Assembly (NCBI GenBank): GCA_028698395.1
Contig: JAQVDG010000152.1
Location: 1 to 5,798, forward strand
Source of the DNA: Weeksellaceae bacterium
GTDB lineage: Bacteria; Bacteroidota; Bacteroidia; Flavobacteriales; Weeksellaceae
Reading direction: 5' to 3'
Length of the DNA: 5,798 bases
Part shown: positions 1-5,743 of the stretch, in pieces
How the letters are laid out: every line of letters starts with the position of its first letter
Numbering within the stretch: the first letter of the stretch is position 1
Notes under the pieces: model-generated
What the model was told of the DNA's origin: nothing
The model's database searches: none
The model's input: only the letters and a program-made list of their open reading frames with translations
Program-made: the position numbers and the translations under genes

Positions 1-82
1 CACTATCCCTTGTAATCTCGCAAATCCTGTGTTCTACGATGTCGCCGTTAGGCGAGGAGTAGAATGCAGGATGTAATCCTCC
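1..82. repeat. 82-bp exact direct repeat, left copy, containing a nested hairpin
   Basis: All 82 bases are identical to 5717-5798. Inside it, 24-37 pairs with 59-72 (14 pairs, two of them G-T), and an inner stem pairs TCGCC (42-46) with GGCGA (51-55) around the loop GTTA. The copies sit exactly at the two window ends. This fits a closed circle of 5716 bp represented with an overlap, a contig bounded by a dispersed genomic repeat, or a true flanking duplication. No ORF of coding character crosses it. Compensating G-T pairs in the long arm suggest the fold itself is kept, as in REP-like or structured RNA elements, but no known family was recognised. Confidence 0.9.
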
Positions 83-89
83 GTCCGTT
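75..89. repeat. 15-bp inverted repeat, left arm
   Basis: AATCCTCCGTCCGTT here is the exact reverse complement of 5676-5690. The pair brackets the operon and both palindromic elements. If the right-hand 82-bp copy continues beyond the window as the left copy does, the same sequence would also close a large local hairpin around the repeat. Confidence 0.75.
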
Positions 90-123
90 CTCCCGACGAG
101 CCGAAGGCGATGTCGGGAGAACG
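86..123. repeat. Perfect 12-bp hairpin, REP-like
   Basis: CGTTCTCCCGAC (86-97) and GTCGGGAGAACG (112-123) are perfect reverse complements around the 14-nt loop 98-111. There is no T run on either side, so it does not look like an intrinsic terminator. GC is well above that of the operon. It is compatible with a dispersed palindromic (REP/BIME-like) element. That family assignment is an inference from shape only. Confidence 0.6.
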
Positions 124-231
124 TTCTGCGGCTTTGCGAAGAAGCGGATTTCGGAGCTCAAAACTGTCAACATAGCACAAAATTTGATGCGAGGTAGAAT
201 GCTCAATTAACCACTGAACCCGCTTTTTTGC

Positions 232-250
232 AAAACCGCTGTTATCGGTT
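232..250 (-). terminator. Weak candidate terminator downstream of res
   Basis: Read on the minus strand, AACCG (250-246) pairs with CGGTT (238-234) around a 7-nt loop. The transcript then continues into a short run of T (TTTT at 235-232, partly within the stem). The stem is only 5 bp and the T run is short, so this is a weak terminator at best. It overlaps the GTTATCGGT motif at 241-249, which is also found inverted at 5670-5678. The stronger hairpin just after res (288-368) may instead define the mRNA 3' end. Confidence 0.2.
241..249. repeat. 9-bp inverted repeat, left arm (GTTATCGGT)
   Basis: GTTATCGGT is the exact reverse complement of ACCGATAAC at 5670-5678. The two copies lie just outside the two palindromic elements that flank the operon, giving a symmetric outer boundary at roughly 241 and 5678. 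At 9 bp it could be coincidental. The matching position on both sides is the reason to list it. Confidence 0.5.
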
Positions 251-273
251 CGGTGTTCTTCTTTCGTCTTTTC

Positions 274-374
274 TGTCAGTCGGTTGTGCATTGGCTTTGC
301 AAGATCTTTGACAAAGCTTTGGTTGAAGCGTTGGCTAGTGCGGCTTTGGCAATGTACTTGCAAAATGCGATGGC
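274..374. repeat. Palindromic element, left copy, directly after res
   Basis: This is a long imperfect hairpin. GCAT (288-291) pairs with ATGC (365-368) and TTTGCAAG (296-303) with CTTGCAAA (357-364), leaving TGGC bulged on one side. Inside, CAAAGC (312-317) pairs with GCTTTG (343-348), and the tip is AGC-GTTG-GCT (327-336). It is related in the same orientation to 5561-5652: both carry AGCGTTGGCT followed by one base and GTG, both have TTTTGG or CTTTGG before the tip, and both begin with a TCGGT(TG)TGC-like stretch. On the minus strand it begins about 20 nt after the res stop, so it will be in the 3' UTR. A bulged long stem with a conserved tip recalls integron attC sites or REP elements in form only. 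Confidence 0.6.
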
Positions 375-388
375 TTATTGTTGTTACT

Positions 389-3262
389 TTATTCATTTAC
401 TGAAAGTTCTTTTATTAAGTCAACTATTTTGTTGTTGCTGAATTGTGTCTTGAACTCAATTTTTACTTTACCGTCAAAGAATTTTTCAGCGTGTTTGATT
501 TTGAATTTTTCTTCGTCTCGAAGTCCGTCTTTGCTGTTTACATCTTTGGTCTCAACTATGAAGTTTAGTTTTTGCTCTCCGTCTTTGAATTTCAAAACAT
601 AGGCAAAGTCAGGTGAATATGACTTGCCACCTGCAACCGGAATTTTTATTGAGTTCTTCGGGATTTTGGTGAATACTATTACTTCTTTTATTTCTGTCTT
701 GATATTTGTTTTTTCTAAGTCAGAATCGTAGTACAATTCTTCAAAAAAGTAAGAGTCTGCAACATTTTCGTCTGAAAACAATACACCAACATCAGATGCA
801 GAAATTTCTTTCAGCACATTTCCTTTTTCGTCTGTCAGCTTGGTTGGATGAATGCTGTTTGAAACCTTTTTATATTCAATAGAATACTTGTCAAAGGCTT
901 GTGTCATTAAGAAAAAATCAAAATTCTGTTTGATTATTCTTAATGTCGTTTGGTTAAGATATTTATTGATGTCTGTTTCTGAGTCAATAATTGATTGATG
1001 CAATGTTGCAATGTTTATGTTTAGCATCTTGGAAAGTTCTTTCAAAAAGTCGCTGTATTTCATTGTTGAAATAGTTGCGGTCTTTCGGTTGTAAACCGAT
1101 TCAGGTTCACTTGCAACTGCTTTGTTGTCTTTGATTTCAACTTTTGAAATTCTCTCGTTTATTCCGTCCGAAGTGAAATTGCCTTTTTGTGCTTTCAAAA
1201 ATTCGATAAATAATGTTCTGAAGTTGGTTTCGTTGTCAAACTTGTATTCAAGAATTACTTTCTCATTCAGTTTTTCCCAAAGGTCTTTCAACTCGTCATA
1301 TTTTGAAGTTCGGATAGTTACTTTCTTTTTCTGGTCAGTTGCTTTGCGAACTTTGTTAGAATTAACGCCTTCAAAAATCATTGGATAGTTTTGCTTGATG
1401 AAGTCAAACCCGCCATCTAAGAATTTATGTGATGCTCGGATTACTTTTTTATCTACAAGGTCATCAATCAAATCATCTTCGGTTGTTTCGTATAACTCGC
1501 AAATCTTTTTAATCATTTGCTCAGAAAGTTTGTCTGGAACTTGTTCGATGGAAATAGCTCCCGATTTCTGATTGATTTCATTCACCAACTTATCTACAAA
1601 GTCGCTTTCGGTAAAGTCAACAAAGTAGTTCAAATAAAACTGTTCGTCTTTTACTCGGTTTCCGTATTCATTTACCGGTAAACGCAATCCACGACCAACT
1701 TCTTGCAATTTTGAAATTTCACTTCCACTGCTTCGGAGTTTGCAAATCTGAAATACGTTTGGATTGTCCCAACCTTCACGCAAGGTCCATTTTGAAAAAA
1801 TAAATCGTCTTGGATTTTCCAAGTCAAGCATGGCTTGTTTGTCGTGCAAAATTTCGTTTAACTCTTTTTCAATGGCTTCGTCTTTTTCGGTATTGTCTTT
1901 TGAAAAATATCCTGCGTGTGTTGCCGAAAGGTCAAGCAATGTTTTTTCAAGATAGGCTTTGTAAAAAGCATCCTTTTCTGTCTTTAGCAGTTCTTCAATT
2001 TCTGCTTTGATGTATTGCTCCACCGTTTTGCGGATATATCCTTCTTTGGTTCGGTATTCGTCTATGTTATCAATGAAGAAAAGTGTCAAAGGTTTAATCT
2101 TTACTTCACGTGTCAATAGCTGTTTTTCGATTTCAAAATGGTGTTTTATCGCCTTTTGAATCATTGTTTCCTGCAACTTTTCAGCATAAGAATAAGGGTT
2201 GATTTTGTCGCCCTTTTTCATTTCCAAGCCGTTACTTAAGACAATTGTGCTTTTATTTAATTTCACAATGTCCAATTCTGTCATTTCAGGGTGAACTTTT
2301 TTAAGACTTTCCTTTTTGGTAACTGTTACAGTTTTTCGTTTATCATTTTCAATCAATTCAAAACTGGCTTCTGTGCCGTCTGAATCAATGAATTTTACAA
2401 TGGCATTTTTGCCTGCATTAAATTCTGTGATGTGTCCGATTACACCTTTCACTAAATTTCTATTGAATGCATCAACGGCTGTCAGCGTGTAAATCAAGTT
2501 TTCATAACCTTGAAAAGTTGCACCATAACGTAAAATAAATTGGGGCTTCATTTTCTGAATGTTCTCCCAAGTCTTATTGCCTTGCCCAAATTTGTGAGGC
2601 TCGTCAATAATCATAAAAGGTTTAGTTGCTGCAATGGCATCAAACGGAACCGTGTATTTGTCAAACAAACCTTTGTCGAAACTTTTTTGCATTGTTTCAG
2701 AGTTAATCATACCTGCGTTGATAATCATAACCTGAATGCTGTTTTTCTCAAAATTGCCCGAATTAACAAAACTTGTAACAGCAGGAGGAATATATGATTT
2801 TTTACTCTTGCTGTTTTTCTGACTTTCTACAATATGCAAATGAAGCGTTTTGCCATATTGTTCCTTGAAATGCTCACGGCTGCTGTCCGATCTCAAAAAG
2901 TCAATCGTTCCTGCTTTGATGGATAAGGTTGGAACTACTACTATGAATTTGAAAATGCCGTAGCTTTTATTGAGTTCAAAAATGGTTTTGGTGTAAGTGT
3001 ATGTTTTACCCGTTCCAGTTTCCATCATTATATCAATGATGTTACTGTTACGTTTTATTTTTTCGTCAATACCGTTACTTTCTTGAACTGCTCTTAAATT
3101 TTGTGGATAAGCCCAATCGCTTAAAAAATTAAATGCAGGATTGATGTAATTCTTATCCGCTTCTGTGGGCTGAACAAGGCTAATATTCTCAAACACCGCA
3201 ATAGTGCTATCTACTGCGTGTGATTGATGGTTTAGGTTCTTCTCAAAATTAAATCCCTTCAT
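389..3262 (-). CDS. res: Type III restriction enzyme Res subunit (helicase-nuclease)
   Basis: This is the 957-aa restriction subunit of a Type III R-M system. With Mod it uses ATP to communicate along DNA between unmodified sites and cuts near one of them. An SF2 helicase core is clear: Walker A METGTGKT (residues 80-87), Walker B DEPH (220-223), motif III GAT (247-249), a motif V region LREGWDNP (about 494-501) and motif VI QEVGRGLRLP (520-529). The C-terminal PD-(D/E)xK nuclease is seen as SPD (D885) and ETK (E904, K906) after an AGGK turn. Length is close to the roughly 970 aa of EcoP1I/EcoP15I Res, so the protein looks complete. The ATG lies one base after the mod TAA, with AAGG 7 nt upstream, which points to translational coupling. 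The stop at 391-389 is followed by a palindromic element. Cleavage activity is inferred from intact motifs. Confidence 0.96.
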   Translation of the reverse strand: MKGFNFEKNLNHQSHAVDSTIAVFENISLVQPTEADKNYINPAFNFLSDWAYPQNLRAVQESNGIDEKIKRNSNIIDIMMETGTGKTYTYTKTIFELNKSYGIFKFIVVVPTLSIKAGTIDFLRSDSSREHFKEQYGKTLHLHIVESQKNSKSKKSYIPPAVTSFVNSGNFEKNSIQVMIINAGMINSETMQKSFDKGLFDKYTVPFDAIAATKPFMIIDEPHKFGQGNKTWENIQKMKPQFILRYGATFQGYENLIYTLTAVDAFNRNLVKGVIGHITEFNAGKNAIVKFIDSDGTEASFELIENDKRKTVTVTKKESLKKVHPEMTELDIVKLNKSTIVLSNGLEMKKGDKINPYSYAEKLQETMIQKAIKHHFEIEKQLLTREVKIKPLTLFFIDNIDEYRTKEGYIRKTVEQYIKAEIEELLKTEKDAFYKAYLEKTLLDLSATHAGYFSKDNTEKDEAIEKELNEILHDKQAMLDLENPRRFIFSKWTLREGWDNPNVFQICKLRSSGSEISKLQEVGRGLRLPVNEYGNRVKDEQFYLNYFVDFTESDFVDKLVNEINQKSGAISIEQVPDKLSEQMIKKICELYETTEDDLIDDLVDKKVIRASHKFLDGGFDFIKQNYPMIFEGVNSNKVRKATDQKKKVTIRTSKYDELKDLWEKLNEKVILEYKFDNETNFRTLFIEFLKAQKGNFTSDGINERISKVEIKDNKAVASEPESVYNRKTATISTMKYSDFLKELSKMLNINIATLHQSIIDSETDINKYLNQTTLRIIKQNFDFFLMTQAFDKYSIEYKKVSNSIHPTKLTDEKGNVLKEISASDVGVLFSDENVADSYFFEELYYDSDLEKTNIKTEIKEVIVFTKIPKNSIKIPVAGGKSYSPDFAYVLKFKDGEQKLNFIVETKDVNSKDGLRDEEKFKIKHAEKFFDGKVKIEFKTQFSNNKIVDLIKELSVNE

Positions 3263-3263
3263 A

Positions 3264-5264
3264 TTAATACCTTGTTATAAAGTCAATGTCGCTTTTTTTC
3301 TTGTTGTTGTAAGTTTTTACGTTTTCTGAAATCTCTCGTAAACTCTTGCTCTCCAAGTGATAGCCAAAGGCGATGATGCTTTTAGGTTCAAAATGTTTGT
3401 CCGTATCTATCTTTTCCAATAATGCTTTAAGGTTGTTTGTGGTAAAGCCTTTGTTCATTAAATACAATCTGCCATTGCCGTAATAAGCGGTGTAACCGCT
3501 TAAATCAACACTTTCTAACTCTTGAGTTAGAGCAATACCATCATACGTTTTCCAAGTAGTCAGTAACTCTTTGATGTCGTCTTCGGTGAGTTTGCCTGCA
3601 TCAAAAAGGGTTTGCGATGGGTCAAACTGTTCGGCTTCAAAGTTGTAATCTTCCCAAATGGGAGTAGTTTGAAAAACTTTGAAAGTGTTTTGCTTTTTTA
3701 GCCGTTCTAATTTTTCAATTTCGGCTTTGGTTTCTTCGGTCTGAATCTCTGATTGTAGCTTTTTAATTTTCTCGTCTAAGCCTGCATTTATTTTTTTGGC
3801 AGCTCGCAGCAAACGCTCTTTGGTTATTTCAAATATGGTAGGCTCGGCTTTCAATTCATCTTTTACAAAATCGTAAGCCGTTTTGTTTTTCTTTGGGTCT
3901 ATTGCTTCGGGCAGTTGCACCAAAATAAATTTCCTCCTATTGCCGCCATCTTCGGCATTGAGTTGCATTACCGCATCGCCTGTGGTGCCGGAGCCTGCGA
4001 AGAAGTCGAGGATGAGGTCATTATTTTCAGTTTTAAACTTACACAAATATTTAATTAGTGTTGTCGGTTTAGGATAATTAAATAATCCATCTTTTTGAAA
4101 CAACCCATATAGCTCCTTATTAGCGTCTTCGTTAGTTCCAACAGAACATTCTTTTTTTGAAATAATATCAGCAGGTACTTTTATACGCTCCCCTTCTTTT
4201 TCATAGCGAATAGCAAATTTATCAGATTTAATATGAAATATTGTTCCATTATCAATTTCTTCGATTAAATTATCTTGTGTCCATTTAAATGGTCCCTTGA
4301 GTTTAAAATCCTTATCTGCTTTTCCATTAATAATTTGAATGTCAGTTAAGAGTTCAACTCTATCATAAATACCTTTTTTATATTCACCTTTTATTTTGAA
4401 GTTTACTTTTTCCGCTGGGAATTGAAGTATTCCTATGTTATTACTATCGTTAAGCAAAGGCATATCTCCACCATCCGTTATGCCACCATCAAAAACTTTG
4501 TTATTACTCCTTTTTTCAAAGCATAAAACAAATTCATATTTTTGTCTTACTTTTCTTGATAGGCTTGGAGGTGTTGATGTTTTATTCCATTTATATATTG
4601 CTACAAAATTCTCCTCCCCGAAAATCTCATCCATAAGCAACCGCAGTTGTGCCACTTCGTTGTCGTCAATCGAAACAAATATTACTCCATCATCTTTTAA
4701 AAGTTGTTTTGCAATGTAAAGTCGTGGGTACATAAAGGTGAGCCAAGCGCTGTGGCTGTTGCTTTTACTTTTAGTAAAATCTAAAATTCGTTTTGCTTTT
4801 TCTTCGTCAATGCCAATCAGGTTTTGGAGTTCTTTTACGGTATATTTTCTGTCATCGTTATACACAAATCCATCGCTGCCTGTATTGTAAGGCGGGTCTA
4901 TGTAAATCATTTTTACCTTTTCGTAGTAGGCGTTGGCAAGGTGTTTTAACACTTCCAAATTGTCACCTTTAATGAGCAGGTTCTCAGAATTGGCGTTTTC
5001 GGGTTTTGCGTTGTGTGTTTCATCTGCTTTTAGCAAGGTGGTGGCCGGGTCGCTTGCCAAAAGCCGTGCGTAGCTTTTACCTAACCATTCTAAACCGTAA
5101 CTCTCGGCAGAAAAATTAATTTCCTTTTCGGTAAGGTAGGTTTTAAACTTTTCAAAATCAAAGTTGCCGTTCTTGTCAAAGTAATGCGGAAAATGAATTT
5201 TCAATGTTTCCAAATCTTTGTTCGGCACTTTAATGTTGGTAGTTATTTTTTGCTCGTTGCTCAT
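3264..5264 (-). CDS. mod: Type III DNA adenine methyltransferase Mod subunit
   Basis: This 666-aa beta-class N6-adenine methyltransferase is the specificity subunit of the Type III system. Motif IV DPPYNTG (residues 123-129) precedes the AdoMet-binding motif I DFFAGSGTTG (420-429), the beta-class order. The segment between them (about 219-415) is where the target recognition domain lies and should set the target site, which cannot be read from sequence. The conserved N-terminal stretch LEWLGKSYARLLA (58-70) and a charged, probably coiled-coil stretch (about 485-525) are also seen. Length is slightly above EcoP15I Mod (about 644 aa). The start ATG overlaps the regulator stop as ATGA, with AAAGGA 6 nt upstream. 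The gene is intact, with no long tandem repeat of the kind that phase-varies mod genes elsewhere. Base composition drops sharply across the recognition segment. Confidence 0.96.
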   Translation of the reverse strand: MSNEQKITTNIKVPNKDLETLKIHFPHYFDKNGNFDFEKFKTYLTEKEINFSAESYGLEWLGKSYARLLASDPATTLLKADETHNAKPENANSENLLIKGDNLEVLKHLANAYYEKVKMIYIDPPYNTGSDGFVYNDDRKYTVKELQNLIGIDEEKAKRILDFTKSKSNSHSAWLTFMYPRLYIAKQLLKDDGVIFVSIDDNEVAQLRLLMDEIFGEENFVAIYKWNKTSTPPSLSRKVRQKYEFVLCFEKRSNNKVFDGGITDGGDMPLLNDSNNIGILQFPAEKVNFKIKGEYKKGIYDRVELLTDIQIINGKADKDFKLKGPFKWTQDNLIEEIDNGTIFHIKSDKFAIRYEKEGERIKVPADIISKKECSVGTNEDANKELYGLFQKDGLFNYPKPTTLIKYLCKFKTENNDLILDFFAGSGTTGDAVMQLNAEDGGNRRKFILVQLPEAIDPKKNKTAYDFVKDELKAEPTIFEITKERLLRAAKKINAGLDEKIKKLQSEIQTEETKAEIEKLERLKKQNTFKVFQTTPIWEDYNFEAEQFDPSQTLFDAGKLTEDDIKELLTTWKTYDGIALTQELESVDLSGYTAYYGNGRLYLMNKGFTTNNLKALLEKIDTDKHFEPKSIIAFGYHLESKSLREISENVKTYNNKKKSDIDFITRY
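4020..4610 (-). other. Target recognition segment of mod with distinct base composition
   Basis: Between the DPPY and FAGSG methyltransferase motifs (Mod residues about 219-415) the sequence becomes clearly AT-richer. Lines sampled between 4080 and 4560 are about 22-35% GC, while the line 3961-4020 is about 58% and 4621-4680 about 42%. The edges fall close to conserved motifs at both ends. That is the pattern expected when recognition domains are exchanged by recombination in flanking conserved sequence. Domain placement is family knowledge and the exchange is inference. Confidence 0.6.
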
Positions 5265-5470
5265 TTCTTGTCCTTTTTATTATCGTTGTCAATCAATAGT
5301 TCTTTTACGTTTACGCCAAGAATTTCAGCGATTTCATAAAGCACTTCAATTCGTGGTTGTTGTCTGTTTTGCACATAAGCATTTACCATATTGTAGCTTT
5401 TGCCTAATTGCTCGGCAAGCCAAGTCTGCTTGATGCCTTTTTCGTCCAACACTTCTTTTATTCTGTTCAT
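5261..5470 (-). CDS. XRE/Cro-CI family HTH regulator, likely R-M controller
   Basis: A 69-aa DNA-binding protein of the Cro/CI (XRE) type, almost entirely one helix-turn-helix domain. Counting from the ATG at 5470, QTWLAEQLG (15-23) and SYNMVNAYVQ (25-34) form the HTH pair, followed by QQPRIEVLYEIAEILGV and a lysine/aspartate tail. An in-frame TTG at 5488 would add six residues (MTSFEQ). The ATG is preferred because a TATCTTTG -7 element at 5500-5493 would place the transcript start near 5489-5486, at the TTG itself. The stop overlaps the mod start by 4 bases (ATGA). First place in the operon and small size suggest a controller-like role, repressing or timing mod/res. Such a protein is not part of the classic EcoP1/EcoP15 layout, and the regulatory role is inferred from position. 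Confidence 0.85.
   Translation of the reverse strand: MNRIKEVLDEKGIKQTWLAEQLGKSYNMVNAYVQNRQQPRIEVLYEIAEILGVNVKELLIDNDNKKDKK
5271..5276 (-). promoter_or_regulatory. Ribosome binding site of mod
   Basis: AAAGGA on the minus strand lies 6 nt before the mod ATG (5264-5262), inside the end of the regulator gene. Together with the ATGA overlap it supports 5264 as the true start and coupling to upstream translation. Confidence 0.6.
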
Positions 5471-5492
5471 TTGTTCAAATGATGTCAAGTCG

Positions 5493-5500
5493 CAAAGATA
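5493..5500 (-). promoter_or_regulatory. Bacteroidota-type -7 promoter element of the operon
   Basis: TATCTTTG on the minus strand matches the Bacteroidota -7 consensus TAnnTTTG exactly. It sits 22 nt before the ATG at 5470, implying a leader of roughly 15-20 nt without a clear Shine-Dalgarno. No good TTTG-type -33 box is visible about 19-21 nt further upstream, so the promoter may be weak or dependent on a regulator. Confidence 0.6.
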
Positions 5501-5516
5501 GGTTTATAATTTTTAG

Positions 5517-5535
5517 TATCTCATTTTATAAGATA
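5517..5535. promoter_or_regulatory. Candidate operator overlapping the -33 region
   Basis: TATCT (5517-5521) and AGATA (5531-5535) form an inverted repeat with a 9-nt spacer in an AT-rich stretch, placed where the -33 promoter contact should be. XRE-type controller proteins commonly bind such dyads in front of their own gene, so autoregulation is plausible. Only five base pairs match per arm in AT-rich DNA, so chance is a real alternative. Confidence 0.3.
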
Positions 5536-5560
5536 AAAAGTAATCAGAAAATTTTCAACA

Positions 5561-5678
5561 GTCTTGTCGGTGCGTTGGCAAGAAAAATGGCTCTTTTGGT
5601 TTTTTGAGCGTTGGCTCGTGTGTCGGCAAAAACCAAATGTGCCATTTGCGGGTCGGCTTTTTTACACTGACCGATAAC
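5561..5678. repeat. Palindromic element, right copy, upstream of the operon promoter
   Basis: The strongest stem pairs 5585-5604 with 5628-5647: 18 of 20 positions are Watson-Crick, with two T-T mismatches at 5592/5640 and 5594/5638. The loop holds a mini-hairpin GAGC-GTTG-GCTC (5606-5617). An outer stem pairs TTGTCGGT (5564-5571) with ACCGATAA (5670-5677), including one G-T pair. It shares the tip sequence and general order with 274-374 in the same orientation. The operon lies exactly between the two. No coding potential is credible here. Confidence 0.65.
5670..5678. repeat. 9-bp inverted repeat, right arm (ACCGATAAC)
   Basis: Exact reverse complement of GTTATCGGT at 241-249. It runs directly into the right arm of the 15-bp inverted repeat (5676-5690), so on this side the two boundary motifs overlap by three bases. 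On the left side they are about 150 bp apart. Confidence 0.5.
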
Positions 5679-5690
5679 GGACGGAGGATT
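5676..5690. repeat. 15-bp inverted repeat, right arm
   Basis: AACGGACGGAGGATT is the exact reverse complement of 75-89. Its last bases also take part in the local hairpin 5686-5699/5730-5743, so two alternative pairings compete for it. Confidence 0.75.
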
Positions 5691-5743
5691 TGCGAGGTTG
5701 CGGGGGGGGGGATATCCACTATCCCTTGTAATCTCGCAAATCC
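5686..5743. repeat. Long hairpin enclosing the G tract
   Basis: GGATTTGCGAGGTT (5686-5699) pairs with AATCTCGCAAATCC (5730-5743) over 14 positions with one G-T pair. In its loop GGGATA (5709-5714) pairs with TATCCC (5720-5725). The right arm lies inside the 82-bp repeat, while the left arm lies outside it, so only the right-hand copy of the repeat is seen in this fold. Confidence 0.7.
5702..5711. repeat. Homopolymer tract of ten G
   Basis: Ten consecutive G, six bases before the right-hand 82-bp repeat and within a hairpin loop. It is about 200 bp upstream of the operon promoter and outside any credible gene. Such tracts slip readily during replication, but long G runs are also a known sequencing and assembly weak point, so its length may be unreliable. 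Confidence 0.85.

Noticed and set aside
47..53. GTTAGGC matches the integron attC core GTTRRRY
   Set aside because: It lies in the loop and inner stem at the tip of a hairpin, not at the base of the stem with a matching RYYYAAC partner as in a real attC, and no integrase is present. A 7-base degenerate match is expected by chance.
1..388. CRISPR array, tRNA or retron in the flanks
   Set aside because: There are no regularly spaced repeats, no cloverleaf with a CCA-type end, and no reverse transcriptase gene in the window to support a retron, despite the strong hairpins.
34..396. A 120-codon open frame on the minus strand overlapping the end of res
   Set aside because: It reads straight through the hairpins and repeats, gives a protein with no recognisable domain, and starts inside res without a ribosome site. 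The open frame is explained by the low stop density of the GC-rich flank.
389..3262. Res as a generic DEAD-box helicase or Type I HsdR
   Set aside because: The tight pairing with a beta-class Mod, the METGTGKT/DEPH motif set and the C-terminal PD...ETK nuclease fit Type III Res. There is no HsdS gene, and in HsdR the nuclease is N-terminal.
4152..4158. A7 runs in mod (4152-4158 and 3293-3299 as T7 on the plus strand) as phase-variation tracts
   Set aside because: Seven-base A runs over lysine codons are common in AT-rich genes, and the frame is intact. There is no longer tract or tandem repeat of the kind that drives mod phase variation.
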